Part shown: piece by piece, positions 25,473-34,126 of the stretch | How the letters are laid out: each line of letters opens with the position of its first letter | Position numbering within the stretch: position 1 is the stretch's first letter | Assembly: GCF_003634455.1 (NCBI RefSeq) | Contig: NZ_RBLC01000001.1 | Location: 496,001 to 560,000 of the forward strand | DNA length: 64,000 bases | Source: Flavobacterium endophyticum | Lineage (GTDB): Bacteria; Bacteroidota; Bacteroidia; Flavobacteriales; Flavobacteriaceae | Reading direction: 5' to 3' | The notes under the pieces: generated by a model | Told to the model about the DNA's origin: nothing | Databases searched by the model: none | Seen by the model: the letters and a program-made list of their open reading frames with translations, nothing else | Made by a program: the position numbers and the translations under genes

Positions 25473-28232
25473 ATGGAAAATCAAGATAAAATATTCGAAC
25501 AATTCAAAGATGCCTCGAAAAAGGCAGAAGCGAAAGACTTCCCAGCTATGGAAAAAGTCTGGGCTCGCGTAGAAGAAAAACTAGATAAAAAAGAAGACAA
25601 AAAAACAATTGCAATCTGGAAGAAAATCGGGATTGCGGCATCACTCTTATTGTTCTTTTCTTTAGGATATCAATTTCTGAAAACAGATGACAGCATAGAG
25701 ACTCCTAAAAACCCGGTTGTAATTGAGGAAAATACGCCGACAATTTCTGAGTCTGAAAAAGAAGCTGTCGTTCAAAAAACGGAAACTGCTAAAGAACCCG
25801 AAGAATCTAAAAGTAAAAAAGCTACAATCATAAAAAGTAAGCCAGTAACGGTACAGGCAGAGAGTGCTGTTGCTGTTACCGATAAAACGAACGATGATTA
25901 TGCTAAAGAAGAAGTAGAATTAATCCAAATTGAGGCTAAAGATTTGGCAATCAAAGATGCAAAAATCATTGCTGCAGAGGTAAAAATAAATCCAATCACC
26001 AAAGAAAGGACAGTTACCGGGACTGTTGTTGACAATCAAAATTTGCCTTTGCCTGGCGCGGTTGTGGCCGTAAAAGGAACATCTCGCGCAACTCAAACAG
26101 ATTTCGACGGAAAATATACTATTGCTGTAGAAACTGGAGAAAAATTGGAATTTAGTTATATTGGCATGAAATCTTCAGTTGCTTCAGTTGACAATAATGC
26201 AAAACTGGATATCGCTTTACAAGATGACTCTAATACGCTTGAGGAAGTAGTGGTGACAGCGTACCAAACTACGAAGAACCAATCATCTATGGCTTCTGTA
26301 GCAATAATTGATAAGGAATCCATCCAATCCAAACGCAAATCTAAAAAAGAAAAGATATCAAATTCTATAGGCTATGTAGGTCAAGACATTAGAGCAAAGA
26401 AACAGAATTATAGAGATGGAGATATTAATAGCAATTCTGTTATTCAATCTTTGCAAGGAAAAGTTTCTGGACTAAACATTACTGAAGCAAAAAAAGAATA
26501 CAGTGGTGACCAATCAATTGTTTTGAGAGGAACTGGATCAATTAAAGAACAAGCTAAACCTCTTTATATAGTAGATGGACTTCCTGTTGATGAAAAAACT
26601 TTTAAGACGATCAACCAAAATGAAATCGAGGAAATCAATGTTTTAAAAGATGCTACAGCAACTTCAATATATGGAAATAGAGGCTCAAACGGCGTGATTG
26701 TAGTTAAAACTAAAAAAGGGACAACTAAAAACCTTTCCAAAAGAGAAATTAGAAAAAAACTCAGAGAACTGAAAAGAAAGAAAAATACCGAAACTTACAG
26801 AATGGATGTCCAGCCGAAAGTGGAAACTTCCCAAGAAGACTACGATCCTTTTATCGAAAATCCTTTTGAAAGCCCAAAGAACGAACCGCTTTCTACTTTT
26901 TCGATTGATGTGGATAATGCTTCATATACGAATGTTCGCCGATTCATAAACAACGGTCAAACGGTTCCGAAAGATGCTGTTCGAGTAGAAGAAATGGTCA
27001 ATTTCTTTAAATACAACTATCCACAGCCGAAAGGAGATCATCCGTTTTCTATCAATACAGAATACAGCGATGCGCCATGGAATCCAAAACACAAGCTAGT
27101 AAAAATTGGATTGCAGGGAAAAATAATTCCGACAGAAAAATTGCCTGCTTCTAATCTTGTCTTTTTGATCGATGTTTCTGGCTCGATGAGCGATTCCAAT
27201 AAATTGCCCTTACTGAAACAATCCATGAAAATTTTAGTCAATGAGCTGAGAAAAGAAGATAAGGTTTCCATCGTCGTATACGCCGGAGCTGCAGGAATGG
27301 TCTTGCCGCCAACCTCTGGAGACAATAAAAAAACAATTATAGATGCTCTAGAAAAACTAGATGCTGGAGGCAGCACGGCCGGCGGAGCTGGAATTGAATT
27401 GGCGTACAAGACAGCGCAAGAAAACTTTATCAAAAAAGGAAACAATCGTGTGATATTGGCAACTGATGGTGATTTTAACGTAGGAAGCTCATCGAATACC
27501 GACATGGAAACGTTGATAGAAGAAAAAAGAAAATCGGGCGTTTTCTTGACTTGTCTTGGCTATGGCATGGGCAATTATAAAGACAGCAAAATGCAAATTC
27601 TTGCCGATAAAGGAAATGGAAATTATGTGTATATCGATAATATACAGGAAGCAAATCGCTTTTTAGGCAAAGAATTCAAAGGCTCTATGTTTGCGATTGC
27701 CAAAGACGTGAAAATCCAAATTGAATTCAATCCAAAACATGTCCAGTCATATCGATTGATCGGCTATGAAAACAGAAAATTGCGTCCGGAAGATTTTACA
27801 AATGATGCTATTGATGCTGGCGAATTAGGAAGTGGCCATACGGTTACGGCTTTGTATGAAATTATTCCGACAGGAGTCGAAAGTGAGTTTCTCAACAAAA
27901 CACCTGATTTGAAATACACGAAAGTGCAAGAAAACGGAACTGTTTATAATGAAGAATTGGCAACCATAAAATTCCGATATAAAAAACCTGATGGCGACAA
28001 AAGCATTGAGATGACAAGTATAATCGAAAACCAGTCGGTTCCTTTAAACGCTGCGTCTGATGATTTCAAATTTTCTGCCGCAGTAGCGTGGTTCGGATTA
28101 AAACTGAGAGATTCAAAACTAATTCCGAACAAATCATCTGAAGACATCAAAAAACTAGCAAAAGAAGGATTGTCTAATGACGAGGATGGTTATAAAGCTG
28201 AATTTGTTCGATTGGTAGAAAGCGTAAAATAA
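25473..28232 (+). CDS. Anti-sigma-like / carboxypeptidase-regulatory / TonB-plug / vWA fusion protein
   Basis: A 919-aa protein. Residues 1-48 are a charged cytoplasmic-type segment (FEQFKDASKKAEAKDFPAME), followed by one membrane helix (about 50-68), the layout of an anti-sigma factor. A Lys/Glu-rich linker follows, then a carboxypeptidase-regulatory-like domain (about 180-250: VTGTVVDNQNLPLPGAVV), a TonB-plug-like segment (about 320-420: LQGKVSGLNI, PLYIVDGLPVDE, EINVLKDATATSIYGNRGSN), and the YfbK-type N-terminal domain. A vWA domain with MIDAS FLIDVSGSMS (near 565) and a DUF3520-type C-terminus complete it. No barrel follows the plug. Confidence 0.88.
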   Translation: MENQDKIFEQFKDASKKAEAKDFPAMEKVWARVEEKLDKKEDKKTIAIWKKIGIAASLLLFFSLGYQFLKTDDSIETPKNPVVIEENTPTISESEKEAVVQKTETAKEPEESKSKKATIIKSKPVTVQAESAVAVTDKTNDDYAKEEVELIQIEAKDLAIKDAKIIAAEVKINPITKERTVTGTVVDNQNLPLPGAVVAVKGTSRATQTDFDGKYTIAVETGEKLEFSYIGMKSSVASVDNNAKLDIALQDDSNTLEEVVVTAYQTTKNQSSMASVAIIDKESIQSKRKSKKEKISNSIGYVGQDIRAKKQNYRDGDINSNSVIQSLQGKVSGLNITEAKKEYSGDQSIVLRGTGSIKEQAKPLYIVDGLPVDEKTFKTINQNEIEEINVLKDATATSIYGNRGSNGVIVVKTKKGTTKNLSKREIRKKLRELKRKKNTETYRMDVQPKVETSQEDYDPFIENPFESPKNEPLSTFSIDVDNASYTNVRRFINNGQTVPKDAVRVEEMVNFFKYNYPQPKGDHPFSINTEYSDAPWNPKHKLVKIGLQGKIIPTEKLPASNLVFLIDVSGSMSDSNKLPLLKQSMKILVNELRKEDKVSIVVYAGAAGMVLPPTSGDNKKTIIDALEKLDAGGSTAGGAGIELAYKTAQENFIKKGNNRVILATDGDFNVGSSSNTDMETLIEEKRKSGVFLTCLGYGMGNYKDSKMQILADKGNGNYVYIDNIQEANRFLGKEFKGSMFAIAKDVKIQIEFNPKHVQSYRLIGYENRKLRPEDFTNDAIDAGELGSGHTVTALYEIIPTGVESEFLNKTPDLKYTKVQENGTVYNEELATIKFRYKKPDGDKSIEMTSIIENQSVPLNAASDDFKFSAAVAWFGLKLRDSKLIPNKSSEDIKKLAKEGLSNDEDGYKAEFVRLVESVK

Positions 28233-28237
28233 AAAAG

Positions 28238-28591
28238 ATGAAAAAGTATATTTTCTTTATGTTCTTGATCTCTTCTCTTTCTTTTGGTCAAACGGAAGAT
28301 AGAATTGGATGCACTAAACATTTAGCAATTTCAGCCAAAATGAATTTTGAAGACGATTTAAAAAACAATCATATTACGATTTATCTCCGAGGCGGAATTG
28401 TTTCTGTAATCAAGGATGCAGATTTGCTATTTCAAAAGAAATACGACGTCAATTACCATGATTCTGGCTGTGTAGCGATGGGAGAGTTTGATTATTACAA
28501 AATGTATAATCATCTGGTGTTTGCTTATCTGTCTAAAAAATTTGGCGAAGATTGGAAGAAGGAACTAAACACCAATGCTTTTGGCATATAA
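28238..28591 (+). CDS. Small secreted protein, hypothetical
   Basis: A 117-aa exported protein with signal peptide MKKYIFFMFLISSLSFGQ. The mature part has two cysteines (DRIGCTKHL and SGCVAMGEFDYYK) and the motif FQKKYDVNYHDSGC, then FAYLSKKFGEDWKKEL, an arrangement I have seen in small Bacteroidota proteins without assigned function. It lies five bases after the vWA fusion gene and is probably the third gene of the sigma-factor operon. Confidence 0.75.
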   Translation: MKKYIFFMFLISSLSFGQTEDRIGCTKHLAISAKMNFEDDLKNNHITIYLRGGIVSVIKDADLLFQKKYDVNYHDSGCVAMGEFDYYKMYNHLVFAYLSKKFGEDWKKELNTNAFGI

Positions 28592-28613
28592 TAACTCAAG
28601 AATTACAAAACAA

Positions 28614-28645
28614 AAAACCGATAGTTTTTAAGCTATCGGTTTTGT
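28614..28645. terminator. Bidirectional terminator
   Basis: AAAACCGATAG (28614-28624) and CTATCGGTTTT (28633-28643) form an 11-bp perfect stem with an 8-base loop, between the sigma-factor operon and the convergent histidine kinase gene. Confidence 0.88.
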
Positions 28646-29728
28646 TTATTTAAATGTCAGGCGTATTTCTGTCCCTTTCGATTCTTCACTGGCTATAGCT
28701 AGGCTACAATTTATTTTTTCGGCCAAATTCACGACCAATTGCAATCCTACGCCTGTTCCCTGCTCGTTGTTTGTTCCTCTTCTTGACGAATTAGTGTTCC
28801 GTAGGATATCTTCAATCATTTCTTGAGACATTCCAATTCCATTATCTTTGATGCTTAATTCGTTTCCAAAAGATTCAATAACAATCGCTCCATTTTGAGG
28901 TGTAAATTTGATCGCGTTAGAAATCAAGTTCCTGATAATTATGGTCACAATTTCAATATCAGAATTTATTTTGAAATTTTTAATCGCCACCTTGACACTG
29001 ATGTTTTTACTTTCGCAAGGAGTTTTATAGATTTCAAGAATATTGGCTATAAGTACCCGGAAATCAATTTCAACGAGATTTAGCTTGATGGTATTAAAGT
29101 TCAGTTTTGCCCAATTGAGTGTATTGTCTAATAATTCCAATACTTGTTTGGACTGCTCATTGATCATTTTTATTAGGGAAGCAAACTCGTCCGGCGAAAT
29201 TTCTGTATTGGCCGCCATTGACGATATCGACATTAGATTGGCAACAGGGCTTCGCAAATCATGTCCTAAAATCGACAGCATTCTGTCATTATTCTTATTG
29301 ATGTTTTTCAGTTCTTCCTGAAAACGAATTTCTTTATCGAGATCAATAAAAGCGACAATATGAATTTTATTGATGACACAAGCTTTTACTTCGTACCATC
29401 GGATCGTACCGTTTTTACAAGTAACATGCGACTTGCTTTTAACGAAAACCTTGCCTTCTTGCTGGGATAAAGTTTCTTCATCATCCCAAGTAGTAATTAC
29501 ATTATTTCTATAGTCGTAATCGGGATAAGCCTTGCCGTACCAAGCTTCTATGGTTGGGATTTCATCAAGAGTGTAGCCAATTTCTTCGAGAAACTTTTCG
29601 TTTAGATAGGTATTAAGATGTTGCCCATCTATAACTTCTGCAATAATAAACGGATACGGCAGAAAGTCTGCAACGCCTTGCAATTCTATCCTCGAATTTC
29701 TTAAACTGCTAATTTCTTCAGGAATCAT
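28646..29728 (-). CDS. PAS-domain sensor histidine kinase
   Basis: A 360-aa cytosolic-looking kinase with no membrane helix. A PAS domain (about residues 12-130: PYPFIIAEVIDGQHLNTYLN, EIGYTLDEIP) is followed by the dimerisation helix with the phospho-accepting His in SILGHDLRSPVANLM. The ATPase domain follows, with N box IIRNLISNAIKFTPQ, G1 KDNGIGMS and G2 EQGTGVGLQLV. No response-regulator gene is adjacent, so its partner is unknown; the HTH-less regulator at 34.1 kb is only one of many possibilities. Confidence 0.92.
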   Translation of the reverse strand: MIPEEISSLRNSRIELQGVADFLPYPFIIAEVIDGQHLNTYLNEKFLEEIGYTLDEIPTIEAWYGKAYPDYDYRNNVITTWDDEETLSQQEGKVFVKSKSHVTCKNGTIRWYEVKACVINKIHIVAFIDLDKEIRFQEELKNINKNNDRMLSILGHDLRSPVANLMSISSMAANTEISPDEFASLIKMINEQSKQVLELLDNTLNWAKLNFNTIKLNLVEIDFRVLIANILEIYKTPCESKNISVKVAIKNFKINSDIEIVTIIIRNLISNAIKFTPQNGAIVIESFGNELSIKDNGIGMSQEMIEDILRNTNSSRRGTNNEQGTGVGLQLVVNLAEKINCSLAIASEESKGTEIRLTFK

Positions 29729-29779
29729 ATAGTTCTGATTTTGAAGGCAATTTAATCATTAAATATGTCAAATCAGAAA

Positions 29780-31414
29780 TTATTTCTCAATCTCACGAAG
29801 ACTTTCCATCTTTTTATGAGCAAGGAAACCAGCTATATCTTCGAAGTGTTCTTTGACTCTTTTGTTGCCAAACTCAAAAACTTTTGTTGCCAAGCCATCT
29901 AAGAAATCACGGTCGTGGGAAACCAAAATCAAGGTTCCGTCAAAATCACGAAGTGCATCTTTGATGATGTCTTTTGTTTTCATGTCTAAGTGGTTGGAAG
30001 GCTCATCCAGAATCAGCAAGTTTACAGGCTCAAGCAACAGTTTGATCATTGCCAAACGTGTTTTCTCACCACCCGAAAGTACTTTTACTTTTTTTGTAGT
30101 ATCATCTCCGTGAAACATAAATGCTCCCAAGATGTTTTTAATCTGAGTTCTGACTTCTCCAACTGCAATGTTATCAATAGTCTCAAAAATCGTAGCATTT
30201 TCATCTAATAAAGAGGCTTGATTTTGAGCAAAATAACCAATTTGTGCATTGTGACCTATTTCTACAGAACCGCTGTCGATTCCAATTTCTTTCATAATAG
30301 CCTTGATCATCGTAGATTTTCCTTCTCCATTCTTTCCAACGAAAGCTACTTTCTGTCCTCTTTCAATTACGATATTGGCATCTTTAAAAACTACGTGGTC
30401 ACCATACGATTTCGATAAATCTTTTACAATTACAGGATAATTTCCAGAACGAGCTGCTGGTGGAAATTTCAGTTTTAATGCAGATGTATCTACCTCATCA
30501 ACTTGTACAATAACTAGTTTTTCAAGCATTTTAACACGTGATTGTACGGCATCTGTTTTAGAAAAAGTCCCTCTAAAACGATCAATAAAAGCTTGGTTGT
30601 CAGCAATCATTTTTTGCTGTTCGTCATAGGCTTTTTGCTGGTGCACTCTTCGGTCTTTTCTCAATTCCAGATAATGCGAATATTTGGCCTTATAATCATA
30701 AATCCTGCCCATCGTTACTTCAATCGTACGGTTGGTGATGTTATCGACAAAAGCTCTATCGTGGGAAATAACGACAACGGCTTTCGCAGAATTAATCAAG
30801 AAATCTTCAAGCCATTGGATCGATTCGATGTCCATGTGGTTGGTTGGCTCATCCAGAAGAATCAAGTCTGGCTTCTGCAAAAGGATTTTGGCCAATTCAA
30901 TACGCATTCTCCATCCTCCAGAAAACTCAGACGTTTGGCGCGTGAAATCTTCTCTTACAAAACCTAGTCCCATCAAAATTTTCTCGACTTCCGCTTCGTA
31001 ATTTACTTCTTCAATCGCATAATACTTCTCGCTCAAATCAGAAACTCTTTCAATCAATTTCATATAATCGTCTGATTCATAATCTGTACGGACGGTCAAT
31101 TGTTCGTTCAGTTCATCAATCTCAGCCTTCATCTTAAAAATTTCGCTAAATGCTTTTGAAGCTTCTTCCATTACCGTAGCTCCATCTTTCGTCAATAAAT
31201 GCTGAGGCAGATACGCGATTACGGCTTCTTTTGGTGCTGAAATATTTCCTCCAGAGGGCTTGCTTTGCCCAGCAATTATCTTTAGGAGCGTTGATTTTCC
31301 GGCTCCATTCTTGCCCATGAGGGCAATCTTGTCATTTTCATTTATGGCAAAAGAAACTTCGCTGAAAAGCGTCGTGCCTCCAAACTGGACTGAAATATCG
31401 TTTACTGTAATCAT
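29780..31414 (-). CDS. ABC-F family ATPase
   Basis: A 544-aa soluble protein with two ABC ATPase domains and no membrane segments. First Walker A is GKNGAGKSTLL, signature FSGGWRMRIEL, Walker B LILLDEPTNHMD. Second Walker A is GKNGEGKSTM, signature LSGGEKTRLAM, Walker B LLILDEPSNHLD. The linker between them is of the P-site tRNA interaction motif type. ABC-F proteins act on the ribosome to relieve stalls or provide resistance. It has a well-spaced promoter and stands alone. It is the housekeeping-like member; another ABC-F gene is at 49.9 kb. Confidence 0.93.
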   Translation of the reverse strand: MITVNDISVQFGGTTLFSEVSFAINENDKIALMGKNGAGKSTLLKIIAGQSKPSGGNISAPKEAVIAYLPQHLLTKDGATVMEEASKAFSEIFKMKAEIDELNEQLTVRTDYESDDYMKLIERVSDLSEKYYAIEEVNYEAEVEKILMGLGFVREDFTRQTSEFSGGWRMRIELAKILLQKPDLILLDEPTNHMDIESIQWLEDFLINSAKAVVVISHDRAFVDNITNRTIEVTMGRIYDYKAKYSHYLELRKDRRVHQQKAYDEQQKMIADNQAFIDRFRGTFSKTDAVQSRVKMLEKLVIVQVDEVDTSALKLKFPPAARSGNYPVIVKDLSKSYGDHVVFKDANIVIERGQKVAFVGKNGEGKSTMIKAIMKEIGIDSGSVEIGHNAQIGYFAQNQASLLDENATIFETIDNIAVGEVRTQIKNILGAFMFHGDDTTKKVKVLSGGEKTRLAMIKLLLEPVNLLILDEPSNHLDMKTKDIIKDALRDFDGTLILVSHDRDFLDGLATKVFEFGNKRVKEHFEDIAGFLAHKKMESLREIEK

Positions 31415-31471
31415 CTAGATTATTCGATTAATTGGATTGTGATTCTTCGACTGCTCGAATTTTTGAAGGTG

Positions 31472-31501
31472 CAAAGATAGCGTAATTAAGGGATTAGGCA
31501 A
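31472..31501 (-). promoter_or_regulatory. Promoter of the ABC-F gene
   Basis: Read on the minus strand: TTG (31501-31499), 19-base spacer, TATCTTTG (31479-31472). This is a full Bacteroidota consensus match 58 bases before the ATG. Confidence 0.7.
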
Positions 31502-31577
31502 TCTGAAAAAATCTATATTAAACGCGATGGTGGAAAATAAAATTATTGACTTATATTTATAGTAAAGATTTTCAATA

Positions 31578-32690
31578 ATGGTTAAAACTACGCCTTTTTA
31601 TACCCGGCTTGCCCACGTGCTAATTTCCATCATTTGCTTGTTTTATCTCGCAATTATCGGAGAAACCTTGCTGGCACCGCTTATTTTTGCTTTCTTATTT
31701 TCGTTGCTTCTGCTTCCGTTTGCGAATTTCTTAGAAAGACGCTGGAAGTTTCCTCGTTCTTTGTCTTCCGCAACAGTACTCATGACATTAGTGCTTGGAA
31801 TTACGGCTATTACCTACCTTCTTTTAAACCAATTGAGCGACCTTACGAACGACTTGCCGGCGTTTAAAGAACAGCTTTTGGCTACGTCTACAATTATTCA
31901 GGATTGGATTTCGGATACTTTTCATATTGACAATCATGAGCAGATAAGCTATATCAATTCGGCTACTAGCGAAGCTTTAAGCCAAGGGACATCTTTATTG
32001 GGACAGACGTTATTATCAGTTTCTTCTGTGATGCTTTTTTTGGTCTTTATCTTTTTATATACCTTTTTTATATTGCTGCATCGCCGCCTGTTGCTTTCTT
32101 TTTTAGTATCGCTATTTAGGGAAGAACATTCTGCCGTTGTGTACGATGTTGTTTTTAATATTCAATATATTGTCAAAAAATATATTGCAGGGCTTTTTCT
32201 CCAGATGCTAATCGTATCGGTATTAGCTTGCACTGCATTTGAAATTATCGGCATAAAATATGCTTTTCTTTTGGGGCTGATTACGGGAATTTTTAATGTA
32301 ATTCCTTATATCGGAATTCTGACTTCATTAATACTTACCGTCTTGCTGACTTTTTCGACCATGGATTCTACAGCCGTGCTATTGGTCATTTTTACTGTTT
32401 TCGTAATCCATTTGATTGACAGTAATTATATCATGCCGAAAATTGTCGGTTCGAAAGTAAAAATCAATACTTTGACAGCGCTTTTAGGATTGGTCTTAGG
32501 AGAATTGGTTTGGGGCATCAAAGGAATGTTCTTGTCCATTCCGATTATTGCAATCTTTAAGGTAGTTTTTGACCGTGTCGATGGATTAAAACCATGGGGC
32601 TATGTTTTAGGAGAAGATGAAGAAATTTCAAAAACTGTTATTCCCGAAGTTGAGAAAGCAGAAATTGAACAAAAAGAAAAATCCGAATAA
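31578..32690 (+). CDS. AI-2E family transporter (PerM-like permease)
   Basis: A 370-aa polytopic protein with about seven or eight hydrophobic helices and a soluble stretch around residues 85-150. The family-typical segments QMLIVSVLACTAFEIIGIKY, FNVIPYIGIL and DSNYIMPKIVGSKVKINTL are all present. The last sits before the final helices and is the strongest signature. The C-terminal 30 residues are acidic and polar. AI-2 export is known for TqsA only; most members have other or unknown substrates, including Na+/H+ exchange. Confidence 0.92.
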   Translation: MVKTTPFYTRLAHVLISIICLFYLAIIGETLLAPLIFAFLFSLLLLPFANFLERRWKFPRSLSSATVLMTLVLGITAITYLLLNQLSDLTNDLPAFKEQLLATSTIIQDWISDTFHIDNHEQISYINSATSEALSQGTSLLGQTLLSVSSVMLFLVFIFLYTFFILLHRRLLLSFLVSLFREEHSAVVYDVVFNIQYIVKKYIAGLFLQMLIVSVLACTAFEIIGIKYAFLLGLITGIFNVIPYIGILTSLILTVLLTFSTMDSTAVLLVIFTVFVIHLIDSNYIMPKIVGSKVKINTLTALLGLVLGELVWGIKGMFLSIPIIAIFKVVFDRVDGLKPWGYVLGEDEEISKTVIPEVEKAEIEQKEKSE

Positions 32691-32710
32691 TTAACTATTC
32701 GGATTTTTTT
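32677..32710. terminator. Bidirectional terminator overlapping both stop codons
   Basis: AAAAATCCGAATA (32677-32689) and TATTCGGATTTTT (32696-32708) form a perfect 13-bp stem with a 6-base loop. The hairpin contains the TAA of the permease gene (32688-32690) and the last codons of the convergent GNAT gene (stop at 32695-32697). Confidence 0.9.
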
Positions 32711-33216
32711 ATTTCATACCAGGCTTCTTGAGTTCCTTCATCATCAAATGCATTCACAAAATGCATTCCTACTTTTTCCAGAACTCTTCTTGACGCAAGA
32801 TTGTCAAAATCGGCATAGGCATTGATTTTTTCAAGTTTCATATCGTTAAAACCAAAATCAACAAAAGCTTTTGCAGTTTCATAAGCATAGCCTTTTCCCC
32901 AATGCTTTTGGATGAATCGATAACCTAAATCATAGAACGTTTCATATCCGTTGACATTTTTTTCTAATTTCAATCCGGACCAGCCGATGAATTCGTTGGT
33001 TTCTTTTAAGATTACTGCCCAACGACCAATTCCGTTTTCAAGATATTGCTGTCGGATATTAGCAATGGCTTCACGGACTTGTTCAATAGAAGTAACCGGT
33101 TTATTGCCTAGATAAATATGCACTTGCGGATTAGAGTCGAGCTCAAACATCCCGACATCATCAGTTGGCAGGAGTTCTCGCAATAGTAATCTTTCCGTTT
33201 CTAAAGAAGTTCTCAT
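32695..33216 (-). CDS. GNAT N-acetyltransferase, RimJ/RimL-like
   Basis: A 173-aa Acetyltransf_3-type enzyme. The N-terminus LETERLLLRELLPTDD is the hallmark of the RimJ/RimL group. Later come GRWAVILKETNEFIGWSGLK, the acetyl-CoA loop HWGKGYAYETAKAF and LASRRVLEKVGM. The start is set at MRTSLETE. It is the last gene of a six-gene minus-strand run that begins with the ABC exporter at 37.6 kb (6-base gap to the DUF2007 gene). Substrate unknown. Confidence 0.9.
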   Translation of the reverse strand: MRTSLETERLLLRELLPTDDVGMFELDSNPQVHIYLGNKPVTSIEQVREAIANIRQQYLENGIGRWAVILKETNEFIGWSGLKLEKNVNGYETFYDLGYRFIQKHWGKGYAYETAKAFVDFGFNDMKLEKINAYADFDNLASRRVLEKVGMHFVNAFDDEGTQEAWYEIKKSE

Positions 33217-33228
33217 ACACAAAATCTT

Positions 33229-33444
33229 TTAAAGGCTCATCTTAAAATCGGTAATGACCGGATCGGCTTTCCCGTATTTCGATTCATCGATAAAAAGCTC
33301 GACAGCAATGCTTCCATTCGATCCAAGAATAATATTGGACTGATTGTTATTCTTCATAAGCGTCTCGATGCCTGCTTCTTCTAGTTTAGCTTTCAAAGCT
33401 GTTGCTAAGATCTCACTTCCCGAAAATACTTTCATTAGTCCCAT
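33229..33444 (-). CDS. DUF2007 domain protein
   Basis: A 71-aa protein with the DUF2007 fold pattern: MKVFSGSEILATALKAKLEE then GIETLMKNNNQS, a SNGSIAVELFIDE strand and a short end. The fold resembles a PII-like alpha/beta domain and is described as putative signal-transducing, but its ligand is unknown. It lies 23 bases after the half-helicase gene and 6 before the GNAT gene. Confidence 0.85.
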   Translation of the reverse strand: MGLMKVFSGSEILATALKAKLEEAGIETLMKNNNQSNIILGSNGSIAVELFIDESKYGKADPVITDFKMSL

Positions 33445-33467
33445 TTTATTATTTTTTTAGTTTTTAA

Positions 33468-34106
33468 TTATTCTGTTTCTTCTTCCTCTTCGCTATCGTC
33501 CATTTCAAAAAACAGCGGTTCAATCATAATCCTATCGGCAAAATTGTCTATTCTTTCCGTAATGTTTTCAGAAAAGAAAATCCTTTGCGTCTTGCCCATC
33601 GCTTCCGAAATTCGTGCCAATTTGGTATCAAAACGCAATCTCAATAATTCATCGGTATTTTCGATAATAAACATTTTCAGTCGGTTCACGTCATATCCTG
33701 CCGATGCAAACATATCGCTCAATCGGTTTGGAGTTCCAATCAGCACATCAATTCCAAGGGAAATATGGTTTTTGTCGAAATCAATATCGCCTTTATCATG
33801 AACTCCGTACACTCTGAGATTCGTATAATTTCCTAGCTTTTCGAAAAGTTGTTTCATTTCAATCATTTTCTCCTTGCTTTCTACAACAATTAATGCCCTA
33901 GGAGATTCTTCAAATTCTTTTTCAAGTCTTTGGATTACGTTCATCACCAAAGTAGTCGTTTTGCCTGATTTGGCAGGAGCAATAATCACGCAATCCGCGC
34001 CACTTTTTATGGTCGAAAACGTTTCGCGTTGCAATTCATTGGCTTCTGTAAGTCCATTTTCGGCTAAAGCTCTTTGAAGATTTTCGTTTATTTTTTTTAG
34101 TTTCAT
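33468..34106 (-). CDS. DEAD-box helicase N-terminal half with degenerate motifs
   Basis: A 212-aa protein equal to a single RecA1 domain of a DEAD-box RNA helicase. A Q-motif-like LTEANELQRETF and Walker A APAKSGKTTTL are kept, as is motif Ib GTPNRLSDM. Motif II, normally DEAD, reads ENTD (FIIENTDELL), and motif III, normally SAT, reads FSEN. There is no RecA2 domain; the protein ends in an acidic tail DDSEEEEETE. ATP binding may survive, but unwinding should not. It follows the sigma-54 regulator gene by 20 bases. Confidence 0.85.
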   Translation of the reverse strand: MKLKKINENLQRALAENGLTEANELQRETFSTIKSGADCVIIAPAKSGKTTTLVMNVIQRLEKEFEESPRALIVVESKEKMIEMKQLFEKLGNYTNLRVYGVHDKGDIDFDKNHISLGIDVLIGTPNRLSDMFASAGYDVNRLKMFIIENTDELLRLRFDTKLARISEAMGKTQRIFFSENITERIDNFADRIMIEPLFFEMDDSEEEEETE

Positions 34107-34126
34107 TTTAAATGCTGTAAGCTTTA

